From Amycolatopsis camponoti (GTDB taxonomy: Bacteria; Actinomycetota; Actinomycetes; Mycobacteriales; Pseudonocardiaceae): DNA of 64,000 nucleotides. Every line of letters begins with the position of its first letter. The first letter of the stretch is position 1. Under the pieces are notes generated by a model. That model saw only the letters and a program-made list of their open reading frames with translations. It made no database searches and had not been told where the DNA came from. Positions 8,868 through 16,453 of this stretch are shown here, in pieces. Where the stretch lies: assembly GCF_902497555.1 (NCBI RefSeq), contig NZ_CABVGP010000002.1:1252501-1316500 (forward strand), read 5' to 3'. Both the position numbers and the translations under genes were made by a program.

Positions 8868-9431
8868 GTGCGTGAGGTAGTGCTGTACCTCCAGCTGAGC
8901 GTCGACGGCCGGGCCGAGGGCCCGGCGGGCGCGATGGACTGGATCCGGGTCGACGCCGACACCTGGCGGGTCGTCGGCGAGCTGCAGGAGCGCGCCGATA
9001 CCGCGCTGGTGGGCCGGGTGACCTATGAGCAGTTCCTGACGCACTGGCCCGCCGTGGCGACGGACCCGGCCGCGTCGGGCGGCGCGGCCTCGCACGCGCG
9101 GTGGCTCGAGGCCACGCCGAAGCTCGTGTGTTCCCGGACGCCGCACGAACCGGGCTGGGTGAACGCCCGCGCCGTCACCGACGTGGTCACCGAGGTCAAG
9201 GAGCTGTGCTCCCGCCCGGGTGGCGACCTGCTGGTCCTGGGCGGCGTCGAGCTGGCCCGCACCCTGGTGGCGGCCGGCCTGGTCGACGAGTACCGCCTCC
9301 TGGTGAACCCGCGCGTGCTCGGCGGCGGACGGCGCCTGTTCCCCGACGTGTTCCCGGGCACGGACCTGGGGCAGGTGAGTGCGGAGGTATTCGGCTCCGG
9401 CGTCGTGTCACTCCGCTATCGCCGCGGCTAG
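8868..9431 (+). CDS. Dihydrofolate reductase-family protein (RibD_C-like)
   Basis: A 187-residue single-domain reductase fold. It has the N-terminal LYLQLSVDGRAEGP strand, LVGRVTYEQF (the GRxTYE motif) near residue 48, GGDLLVLGGVELARTL near 122 as nucleotide loop, and a C-terminal LVNPRVLGGGRRLF. This is the RibD C-terminal/DHFR-like family common beside ECF42-type sigma genes. It should bind NADPH; the substrate is unknown. The start GTG at 8868 follows GGGAGAGGAG. Confidence 0.88.
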   Translation: MREVVLYLQLSVDGRAEGPAGAMDWIRVDADTWRVVGELQERADTALVGRVTYEQFLTHWPAVATDPAASGGAASHARWLEATPKLVCSRTPHEPGWVNARAVTDVVTEVKELCSRPGGDLLVLGGVELARTLVAAGLVDEYRLLVNPRVLGGGRRLFPDVFPGTDLGQVSAEVFGSGVVSLRYRRG

Positions 9432-9480
9432 TGCGGTGACCGAATACGTTCGCCGGGTCGAGAATGGCCTGCCGCGGCTG

Positions 9481-9526
9481 GTCGTGAGTGAGAAACAGGG
9501 TTAGAACACTGTTTCTCACTCACGAC
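9481..9526. repeat. 46-bp hairpin repeat, copy 1
   Basis: Two perfect 18-bp arms (GTCGTGAGTGAGAAACAG and its complement) around a ten-base loop. It lies between convergent genes ending at 9431 and 9570. An almost identical element in reverse orientation occurs at 56083-56128, differing by one base pair in the stem that is changed on both sides. A bidirectional terminator made from a dispersed repeat is the simplest reading. Confidence 0.85.
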
Positions 9527-9569
9527 CCCAAGCCGGTGAACCTTTGCGGTCACCGCACTGGCCCGCCGC

Positions 9570-10817
9570 TCAGGCCGCGGTCGCTTCGTCGAGCCGCGCG
9601 CTGAGGAACGCGCGCTCGGCCTCGTTGTCGGCCAGGTCCAGCGCGGCCCGGTAGGAGACCGCCGCCTCGGCGGGGCGGCCCAGCCGGCGCAGCAGGTCGG
9701 CCTTCGCGGCCGGGAGGTAGTGGTATCCGTCGAGCCGGCCGTCGTCCTCCAGGGCCTGCAGCTCGCCGAGGCCGGCCGCCGGACCGTCCACCATGGACAC
9801 CGCGATGGCGCGGTTGAGCGCCACCACCGGGGACGGCCACACCTTCACCAGCTCGTCGTAGAGCACCACGACCTGCGCCCAGTCGGTCTCGGCGTAGGTC
9901 GGCGCCTGCGCGTGCAGGGACGCGATGGCCGCCTGCAGCACGAACTTCCCCGGCCGGCCCGCGCGCATCGCGTCGAGCACCAGCCGATGGCCTTCGTCGA
10001 TTGCCGCCCGGTCCCACCGCGTGCGGTCCTGCTCCTCGAGCAGCAGGAGCCGGCCTTCGGCGTCGGTGCGGGTCGAGCGCCGGGCGTCGGTGACGAGCAG
10101 GAGGGCCAGCAGTCCCCAGACCTGCCGCTCGTCCGGCATCAGGTCGCGCAGCAGCCGGGCGAGGTCCAGCGCGTGGTCGACGAGGTCGTCGCGCACCAGC
10201 GCGTCCCCCGACGGGGCGGTGTGCCCGGTGGAGAACAGGAGGTGGATGACGGTGAGCACGGCGTCCAGCCGGTCCGGCAGCTCGCTCGCCGCCGGAACGC
10301 GGTAGGGCACGCCGGCCGCGGCGATCTTCTTCTTCGCCCGGGTGATCCGGGCGGCCATCGTCGGCTCCGGCACGAGGAACGCCCGCGCGATGTCGCCGGT
10401 GGTGACCCCGCACACCAGCCGCAGCGTCAGTGCGATCTGGGCGTCGCGCGGCAGCACGGGGTGGCAGCAGGTGAAGATCAGCCGCAGCCGGTCGTCGGCG
10501 ATCGCGTCGCCCGCCACCAGGTCGTCCAGGTCGTCCATCTCGGTCACGTCCGGTTCCAGGAGTAACGGCATCCGCGTGCGGAACGCGTCCTGCCGCCGGA
10601 AGTGGTCCATCGCCTTCCGGCGGGCGATCGTGGTCAGCCAGCCGCCCGGTTTGGCCGGGATCCCGTCCGAACGCCAGCCGTCCAGCGCGGCGAGGAAGGC
10701 CTCCTGGACGCACTCCTCGGCGAGGTCGAGGTCGCGAGTGACCCGTACCGTCGCGGCGAGCACGAAGGCCCACTCGCGACGGTACGCGTCGGCGACCGCC
10801 CGTTCGACGTCGCTCAT
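9570..10817 (-). CDS. ECF42-type RNA polymerase sigma factor (DUF6596 C-terminus)
   Basis: A 415-residue protein starting MSDVERAVADAYRREW. Region 2 is visible as DLAEECVQEAFLAALDGW and GWLTTIARRKAMDHFRR. Region 4 is IALTLRLVCGVTTGDIARAF with the helix-turn-helix VPEPTMAARITRAKKK. A C-terminal 230-residue extension (VLTVIHLLFSTGH, HALDLARLLRDLMPDE) is TPR-like and diagnostic for ECF42. No anti-sigma gene is present, as expected, since the extension is thought to control activity. The DGPF and DHFR-like genes converge on it; a SnoaL-like gene lies upstream on the same strand. Confidence 0.9.
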   Translation of the reverse strand: MSDVERAVADAYRREWAFVLAATVRVTRDLDLAEECVQEAFLAALDGWRSDGIPAKPGGWLTTIARRKAMDHFRRQDAFRTRMPLLLEPDVTEMDDLDDLVAGDAIADDRLRLIFTCCHPVLPRDAQIALTLRLVCGVTTGDIARAFLVPEPTMAARITRAKKKIAAAGVPYRVPAASELPDRLDAVLTVIHLLFSTGHTAPSGDALVRDDLVDHALDLARLLRDLMPDERQVWGLLALLLVTDARRSTRTDAEGRLLLLEEQDRTRWDRAAIDEGHRLVLDAMRAGRPGKFVLQAAIASLHAQAPTYAETDWAQVVVLYDELVKVWPSPVVALNRAIAVSMVDGPAAGLGELQALEDDGRLDGYHYLPAAKADLLRRLGRPAEAAVSYRAALDLADNEAERAFLSARLDEATAA

Positions 10818-10941
10818 CCGGGCTTCCCCTGCGACATCGGTGTTTCCCCTCGGTTCGCCGACCGGCATCCGCTTTCCCACGCTAGCGCGGTTCCGGGCTC
10901 CGGACGGGGAATCGAGCACGCCGGGAGAAGACCGGGCCGGG

Positions 10942-11358
10942 TCAGCCCAGCGGGGTGTTCTGGTACGCGGCGAGCAGCCAGTCGCCGTCCTGCTTCGCCA
11001 GCACCCAGATCGCGCGGACGGCGCGGTCCGGGCTGACCTCGGTCTCGCCCGGCGCGAGCACCCCGCCGACGGTGACGACGACCGCGGCGTCCTTGCCGAG
11101 GAAGCGGATGTCGACCGGGTCGCCGTGCACCCGGGTGCCCTTGTACGGTCCGGCGTACCCGGCCGCCATGAACTCCTCGATGCCGGCGCGGCCCTTGACG
11201 AAGATCCCGCCGGGCAGCGCCATCGTGCCGTCCTCGGTGAAGACCTCCGCGAAGGCCTTCGCGTCGTTGCCGGCCCACGCCGCGACGATGCGCTGCGGGA
11301 CCGCGGCGGCGGCGGCCTGCTCGGTCGCCACGGTGGAAGTGCCATTGCTGGTGGACAT
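10942..11358 (-). CDS. SnoaL/NTF2-like protein (SgcJ/EcaC family)
   Basis: A 138-residue protein with the cone-shaped NTF2 fold pattern: a helical start ([21 protein letters not shown]), the GRAGIEEFM helix, then strands ending [21 protein letters not shown]. This matches the SgcJ/EcaC group named from antibiotic clusters, whose catalytic role is uncertain. It precedes the sigma factor by 124 bases on the same strand and may share its promoter. Confidence 0.8.
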   Translation of the reverse strand: MSTSNGTSTVATEQAAAAAVPQRIVAAWAGNDAKAFAEVFTEDGTMALPGGIFVKGRAGIEEFMAAGYAGPYKGTRVHGDPVDIRFLGKDAAVVVTVGGVLAPGETEVSPDRAVRAIWVLAKQDGDWLLAAYQNTPLG

Positions 11359-11590
11359 AATCGGGATCCCTCTTCCTCAGGTGGGCACGAGTACCCCCGA
11401 CAGTAGGGACGGGGACCCGGCCGGTACTACCGCTCGATTGCGAGAACCCCTGCCCGGCAACGGCTTCCGCGCTCGGCTGCGCAACCGCGGAGACGTCGCC
11501 CCCGCCGGTGCCCGGGGAGCATGGACCGCACGAGCCCGCACCGGCCGCCGCCGGCGACGGGACCACGTGCGCTGGAGGAGTGCTGACACC

Positions 11591-12637
11591 ATGGTCATCG
11601 TCATGGCAAACGACGCCACCGCAGAGGACGTCGACGCGATCGTCGAGCGGGTGGCCGCCGCCGGGGGCGAGGCCTTCGTCAGCCGCGGGGTGAGCCGCGT
11701 GGTCATCGGCCTGGTCGGCGACGTCGACCGCTTCGAGACGCTGAACCTCGGCGGCATGCCCGCGGTCCTGAGCGTCACGCGGATCTCGGCCAAGTACAAG
11801 CTGGTCAGCCGGGAGCACCACCCCGAACGGTCCACTGTGTACGTCGGTGGCGTGCCGGTCGGGCCGGACACGGTCACGCTGATCGCCGGGCCGTGCGCGG
11901 TGGAGACGCCGGAGCAGACCCTCGAAGCGGCGCGGATGGCGCAGGCGGCCGGCGCGGTGCTGCTGCGTGGCGGCGCCTTCAAGCCGCGCACCTCGCCGTA
12001 CGCCTTCCAGGGCCTGGGGGAGCGGGGCCTGCAGATCCTGGCCGACGTGCGGGCGGAGACGGGCCTGCCGATCGTCACCGAGGTGGTCTCCGCCGACGAC
12101 GTCGGGATGGTCGCCCGGTACGCGGACATGCTGCAGGTCGGCACCCGCAACATGTCCAACTTCGGGCTGCTGCAGGCGGTGGGCGAGGCGGGCAAGCCGG
12201 TGCTGCTCAAGCGCGGGATGAGCGCCACCATCGAGGAGTGGCTGATGGCGGCGGAGTACGTCGCGCAGCGCGGCAACCTCGACATCGTGCTCTGCGAACG
12301 CGGCATCCGCACCTTCGAGACCGCGACCCGCAACACCCTCGACATCTCGGCCGTGCCGGTGGTGCAACGGCTTTCGCACCTGCCGGTGATGATCGACCCG
12401 TCGCACTCGGGCGGGCGCCGCGACCTCGTGCTGCCGCTGTCGCGTGCCGCGGTCGCCGTCGGCGCGGACGGCGTGCTCGTCGACGTGCACCCACACCCGG
12501 AGCAGGCGCTGTGCGACGGCCCGCAGGCCCTGCTCGCCGAGGATCTCGAGCGGCTGGCCGCCGAGCTCGACGCGCTCAGCGGCGTCGTCGGGCGGGGGCT
12601 GTCCACGTGGTGGAACCGGCGCCTGATCGCCGGCTGA
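11591..12637 (+). CDS. aroF: 3-deoxy-7-phosphoheptulonate (DAHP) synthase, type I-beta
   Basis: A 348-residue enzyme condensing phosphoenolpyruvate and erythrose 4-phosphate, the first shikimate step. It starts MVIVMANDATAEDVDAIVER, the ferredoxin-like N-terminal domain of the I-beta type. The barrel follows with LIAGPCAVET, LLRGGAFKPRTSPYAFQG, QVGTRNMSNFGLL, LLKRGMSATIEEW, MIDPSHSGGRRDLV and DVHPHPEQALCDG, which supply metal and phosphate ligands. GGAGGAG upstream fixes the ATG. Actinomycetes usually use the unrelated type II enzyme as housekeeper, so this one may feed aromatic secondary metabolism. A hairpin at 12647-12682 may end its transcript. Confidence 0.95.
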   Translation: MVIVMANDATAEDVDAIVERVAAAGGEAFVSRGVSRVVIGLVGDVDRFETLNLGGMPAVLSVTRISAKYKLVSREHHPERSTVYVGGVPVGPDTVTLIAGPCAVETPEQTLEAARMAQAAGAVLLRGGAFKPRTSPYAFQGLGERGLQILADVRAETGLPIVTEVVSADDVGMVARYADMLQVGTRNMSNFGLLQAVGEAGKPVLLKRGMSATIEEWLMAAEYVAQRGNLDIVLCERGIRTFETATRNTLDISAVPVVQRLSHLPVMIDPSHSGGRRDLVLPLSRAAVAVGADGVLVDVHPHPEQALCDGPQALLAEDLERLAAELDALSGVVGRGLSTWWNRRLIAG

Positions 12638-12646
12638 GCGGCAGGA

Positions 12647-12682
12647 CGGCACGGGCGGAGACGCGGAAACCGGCCCGTGCCG
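12647..12682 (+). terminator. Hairpin downstream of the DAHP synthase gene
   Basis: Ten-bp perfect arms CGGCACGGGC and GCCCGTGCCG with a 16-base loop, starting ten bases after the stop at 12637. No T tract. Confidence 0.5.
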
Positions 12683-12785
12683 GTTAGCGTCGCCCAGCGG
12701 AGCCGGTCGGATCCCGCCCGGCGGTCGACCAGCCGGGAGGTTTCGCCGTGCCCCTGAACCAGACCCACCCCGTGGCGGTGACCGG

Positions 12786-14093
12786 ATGACCGGCATCGCC
12801 CCCGCGCCCGCGGTGGAAGTCGCCACCGGGCTGCAGTTCCCGACCAGCCTCGCCTTCGACGACGCGGGCGGCATCTACGTCGCCGAGTCCGGCCTCGCCT
12901 TCGGCGGCGCGGCCCCCGGCGGGAAGGTGTGGCGCTTCGCCGGCGGCGACCGGACGCTCGTCGCCGACGAGCTGGCCGGGCCGGTCACCGGCCTGTGCTG
13001 GTTCGAGGGCGACCTGTTCGTCTCCGAAGGCGGAGCGGGCCGGATCACCCGCGTCGACGCCGCCGGCGCGAAGCACGTCGTCGTCGAGGGCATGCCCGGC
13101 CCCGGGAACTACCACACGAACATGGCGGTCGTGGGCGCCGACCGGAAGCTCTACTTCAGCCAGGGCGCGATGGCGAACCTGGGGATCATCGGCCTGGACG
13201 CCTACGAGCTCGGCTGGCTGCGCCGGCTGCCGCACTCGTTCGACCTGCCCGGCCTGGACATCACATTGACCGGGTTCGACGCGACGACCCGGGACCCGTT
13301 CTCCGACGAGCCCGGCGCGACCGTCGAGACCGGCGCGTTCGTCCCCTTCGGAACGCAGACCACGGCGGGGCAGAAGATCGCGGCGCAGCTGCCGTGCACC
13401 GCGGCCGTGCTGCGGTGCGAGCTGGACGGCTCCGGCCTGGAGCTGGTGGCCTGGGGGCTGCGCAACGCGTTCGGCCTCGGCTTCCTGCCCGACGGCCGGC
13501 TGATCGCGCTCGACCAGGGCGCCGACGACCGGGGGAGCCGCCCGATCGGCAACGCCCCGGACCTGCTCTTCGACGTCCGGCAGGGCGGTTGGTACGGCTG
13601 GCCGGACTACGTCGGCCACCGCCCGGTGACCGACCCCGCGTTCGCCCCCCAACGCGGCGCGCACCCGCAGTTCGTGCTGGCCGACCACGACGAGCTGCCC
13701 CCGCCCGAGCGGGCGCTGCTGGAGTTCGAGCCGCACGTCTCGGCCACCCGCTTCGCCGTGGTGCCCGACCGGGCCGGGGCACTGGCCGGGCAGCTGGTCG
13801 TGACGCTCTTCGGTGACGAGGCCCCGATGTGCCTGCCCGCGGGCGGCCCGCCGGTCGGCCGCAGCCTCGTCGTCGTCGACCCGGCCGACTGGTCGCTGCG
13901 CGAGCTGCCCGGCGCACCCGCGCTGGCCCGGCCCATCGACGTCGGGTTCGCGCCCGGCGACGACGCGCTGTACCTGCTCGACTTCGGGAAGTTCGAAATG
14001 TCGGAGGACGGGGTCCGGGCGACCCAGGGCACCGGGCGCCTGTGGCGCTGGGAGTCCTGGTCGGACCGTCCACAGGGGACGATCGAGGACTGA
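12786..14093 (+). CDS. Beta-propeller glucose/sorbosone dehydrogenase-like protein
   Basis: A 435-residue protein with repeated propeller-blade strands: TSLAFDDAGGIYVAESG, LVAWGLRNAFGLGFLPDGR, QGGWYGWPDYVGHRPVTD, DVGFAPGDDALYLLDFG. The GLRNAFGLGF and GWYGWPDY blades match the PQQ-type glucose/sorbosone dehydrogenase superfamily. I see no signal peptide, unusual for that family, so it may be cytoplasmic or not a true PQQ enzyme. The ATG at 12786 directly follows a TG-overlap region without a clear ribosome binding site. Confidence 0.7.
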   Translation: MTGIAPAPAVEVATGLQFPTSLAFDDAGGIYVAESGLAFGGAAPGGKVWRFAGGDRTLVADELAGPVTGLCWFEGDLFVSEGGAGRITRVDAAGAKHVVVEGMPGPGNYHTNMAVVGADRKLYFSQGAMANLGIIGLDAYELGWLRRLPHSFDLPGLDITLTGFDATTRDPFSDEPGATVETGAFVPFGTQTTAGQKIAAQLPCTAAVLRCELDGSGLELVAWGLRNAFGLGFLPDGRLIALDQGADDRGSRPIGNAPDLLFDVRQGGWYGWPDYVGHRPVTDPAFAPQRGAHPQFVLADHDELPPPERALLEFEPHVSATRFAVVPDRAGALAGQLVVTLFGDEAPMCLPAGGPPVGRSLVVVDPADWSLRELPGAPALARPIDVGFAPGDDALYLLDFGKFEMSEDGVRATQGTGRLWRWESWSDRPQGTIED

Positions 14094-14114
14094 TCGGAGC
14101 CGCACTGCGCGAGA

Positions 14115-14221
14115 AGCCAGTCACTCCGGCTCGAAGCTACGGTGGAGTCCACGCGGAGCCCGGCCCGGGCCCCGCCGGAGTCCGAAGTGGACTCCCCGTG
14201 GGGGAGCTGGGGTGACTGGCT
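14115..14221 (+). promoter_or_regulatory. Structured 5' leader with mutually exclusive stems
   Basis: Upstream of the AMP-ligase start lie nested inverted repeats. AGCCAGTCAC (14115-14124) pairs with GTGACTGGCT (14212-14221). Inside it, GGAGTCCAC (14144-14152) pairs with GTGGACTCC (14187-14195). A separate CTCCCC-GTG-GGGGAG hairpin (14192-14206) uses bases of the second stem, so the two cannot form together. Such alternatives are the hallmark of an attenuator or riboswitch. No known riboswitch class was recognised. Confidence 0.45.
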
Positions 14222-14267
14222 GGCGCGCGACGGTGGTCGCCGCGCCCGGCCGGGGTTGGAGACCATT

Positions 14268-15776
14268 GTGCCGTACTCGCGTTCGCTGCTCGGCTGCCTG
14301 GCCGACTTCGCCCGCACCCGGCCGGAGTCGACCGCACTGGTGCTGGGCGACGTCCGGGTGTCCTACGCCGAACTGGCCGCCATGACGATGTCGGCCTACG
14401 AGGGTCTTTCGGCGCTGCAGCTGCCGGCCGAGGCCCGCGTCGCGGTGCACGCCGCGAAGACCCCGCGCACGGTCGCGCTCATCGTGGCCTGCCTGCTCGC
14501 GCGCCGCCCGTTCATGCTGCCGTCCACCGAGCTCGGCGCCACGGCACTGGACGAGCTGCTGGAGAAGGCCGGCTGCACCGACGTCCTGACCGCCGAGCCC
14601 GGCGCGGGCGTCGGCGGACGGCGGGTGCACAAGATCGACACCACCGCGGTCCTGCCGGACGGCGACCTCGCCGGCCTCGACGGCATCACGGGCCCCGACG
14701 TCAGCCCGGACGCCACCTCGTTCATCTTCACGACCTCCGGGTCCACCGGCCTGCCCAAGGTGGTGCCGCTGAGCTTCCAGGCCGTCGAGCGCTTCACCGA
14801 GTGGGCGGTCACGAAGTTCCGGCTGCGGCCCGGCACCGCGGTGCTCAACTACGCGCCGTTCAACTTCGACCTGTGCCTGCTCGACATCCGCGCCACCTTC
14901 AAGGCCGGCGGCACGACGGTCCTGGTCGACCCGGAGAAGGCGACCAACGGCAAGCACCTCGCCGAGGTCATCCGCACGGAGTCCGTCGAGGTCGTGCAGT
15001 CGGTCCCGATGCTCTACCGCCTGCTGGCCGACGCCCACGACGGGCAGCCGTTCGACTCGGTGAAGCACGTGATCGTCACCGGCGACAAGATGCCGGCGAA
15101 GCTGCTGCCCGAGCTGCCGCGGCTGTTCCCGAACGCGCGCTTCCACAACATCTACGGTGCCACCGAGACCAACGACAGCTTCATCCACGAGATCACCGGC
15201 TTCGAGGGCGAGGGCCCGCTGCCGATCGGCCGCCCGCTGCCCGGCGTCGACGCGCTCGTGCTGGACGCCGCGGGCGAGGTCGTCGACGGCCCGGCCACCG
15301 GCGAGCTGCTCGTGTCGACGCCGTTCCAGACCGCCGGCTACGCGGTCGGCGGCGGAGCGGACAAGTTCGTCGAACGGGACAACGGGCGCGTCTACTTCCG
15401 CTCCGGCGACCTCGTCGCGCGGGACGCCGACGGCGTGTTCACCCTCGTCGGGCGCACCGACTCCCAGGTGAAGGTCCGCGGGGTGCGGGTGAACCTCGAG
15501 GAGATCGAGCAGGTCCTGCTCGGCCACGAGCGGATCGCCGGCGCGGCCGTCGTGGCGGTGCCCGACGACGTGGCGGGGCTGGTCATCCACGCGGTCGTCC
15601 GCCGCGACACGACCGAGCCGCTGGGCGTGCTCGCGCTGCGGCAGTTCTGCCGCGAGCGGCTGGCGCGGGCCGCGCTGCCCACCACGATCCGCGTCGTCGA
15701 CGCCCCGCTGCCGACGACGTCGACGGGCAAGACCGACCGCAAAGCCGTCATCCGAGACCTGTTGAACGGGAGCTGA
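14268..15776 (+). CDS. Stand-alone AMP-dependent ligase (amino-acid adenylation enzyme)
   Basis: A 502-residue adenylate-forming enzyme starting at GTG 14268 after TTGGAGA; the frame stays open upstream, so a longer form from 14142 is possible. Core motifs are FTTSGSTGLPKVV (A3), NYAPFNFDLCLLDI (A4), NIYGATETND (A5), YFRSGDLV (A7), GRTDSQVKVRGVRVNLEEIE (A8) and STGKTDRKAV with the catalytic Lys (A10). The Asp of NFDLC sits where amino-acid activating domains contact the substrate amino group. By eye the ten-residue code reads D-L-L-Q-I-T-I-D-S-K, which matches no code I know. Its stop is one base before the carrier protein ATG, so it probably charges that carrier. Confidence 0.9.
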   Translation: MPYSRSLLGCLADFARTRPESTALVLGDVRVSYAELAAMTMSAYEGLSALQLPAEARVAVHAAKTPRTVALIVACLLARRPFMLPSTELGATALDELLEKAGCTDVLTAEPGAGVGGRRVHKIDTTAVLPDGDLAGLDGITGPDVSPDATSFIFTTSGSTGLPKVVPLSFQAVERFTEWAVTKFRLRPGTAVLNYAPFNFDLCLLDIRATFKAGGTTVLVDPEKATNGKHLAEVIRTESVEVVQSVPMLYRLLADAHDGQPFDSVKHVIVTGDKMPAKLLPELPRLFPNARFHNIYGATETNDSFIHEITGFEGEGPLPIGRPLPGVDALVLDAAGEVVDGPATGELLVSTPFQTAGYAVGGGADKFVERDNGRVYFRSGDLVARDADGVFTLVGRTDSQVKVRGVRVNLEEIEQVLLGHERIAGAAVVAVPDDVAGLVIHAVVRRDTTEPLGVLALRQFCRERLARAALPTTIRVVDAPLPTTSTGKTDRKAVIRDLLNGS

Positions 15777-15777
15777 C

Positions 15778-16062
15778 ATGAGCTATGCCGAGCAGATCAA
15801 GCAGTACGTCCTCGACGAGTTCCTCCCCGGCGTCGGCCCGGAGGAGCTGGAGGACGACTACGACCTGCGTGCCAACGGCGTGATCGACAGCCTGGGACTG
15901 CTGCGCGTGGTCACCTGGCTGGAGAGCACGTTCGAGATCCCGATGGAGGAGGTCGAGATCGTCGAGCAGGACTTCACCTCCATCACTTCGATCTCCCGGT
16001 TCGCCGAGCTGCACTCGGCGTCGGGCTCGTCCGGTACGGACTACCTGGGAAAGGCGGCCTGA
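15778..16062 (+). CDS. Acyl/peptidyl carrier protein
   Basis: A 94-residue carrier protein. Ser38 in GVIDSLGLLRVVTWLE is the phosphopantetheine site (DSL motif), and acidic helices follow (IPMEEVEIVEQDF). Its ATG is one base beyond the AMP-ligase stop, which makes it the likely acceptor for the adenylated substrate. A four-base gap separates it from the ectoine-synthase-like gene. Confidence 0.92.
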   Translation: MSYAEQIKQYVLDEFLPGVGPEELEDDYDLRANGVIDSLGLLRVVTWLESTFEIPMEEVEIVEQDFTSITSISRFAELHSASGSSGTDYLGKAA

Positions 16063-16066
16063 CAAA

Positions 16067-16438
16067 GTGATCATCCGCAAACTTTCGGAAGTCGAAGGCG
16101 TCGAGTGGGGCAACGGCCTGAGCCACCGGTTCCTGACGCTGCGGGACGGCATGGGCTACACGGTCACCCACACGATCGTCCGCGCCGGCACCGACTCCGC
16201 GCTGGAGTACAAGAACCACCTGGAAGCGTGCTACTGCATCGCCGGCAGCGGCAAGGTCATCGACTCCGCGGGTGACGAGCACGTCATCGAGGTCGGCACG
16301 ATCTACGCCCTCGACAAGCACGACCCGCACCACCTGATCGCGTCGCCGCACGAGGACATGGTGCTGGTCTGCATGTTCACGCCGGCCCTCATCGGCGACG
16401 AGTCGCACAACCTCGACGACGAGTTTTCCAACTACTGA
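16067..16438 (+). CDS. Ectoine synthase-like cupin (EctC homologue outside an ectABC operon)
   Basis: A 123-residue cupin that aligns over its full length with L-ectoine synthase, an iron enzyme that cyclises N-gamma-acetyl-diaminobutyrate. Key positions are kept: iron-ligand equivalents Glu53 (NHLEACYC), Tyr80 (GTIYALD) and His88 (KHDPHHL), plus Cys102, Phe104, Glu112 and His114 in CMFTPALIGDESH. It lacks about four residues near the N-terminus, where ectoine synthases have a Trp that holds substrate. No ectA, ectB or ectD is nearby. Start GTG 16067. In this operon it likely performs a related cyclising dehydration on another substrate; that is inference. Confidence 0.85.
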   Translation: MIIRKLSEVEGVEWGNGLSHRFLTLRDGMGYTVTHTIVRAGTDSALEYKNHLEACYCIAGSGKVIDSAGDEHVIEVGTIYALDKHDPHHLIASPHEDMVLVCMFTPALIGDESHNLDDEFSNY

Positions 16439-16453
16439 GCCGGAGCTCCCCCG

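Noticed and set aside
11521..11586. 21-codon upstream frame before the DAHP synthase gene as a leader peptide
   Set aside because: It has no aromatic-residue run and no clear attenuator follows; it merely overlaps the aroF ribosome binding site.
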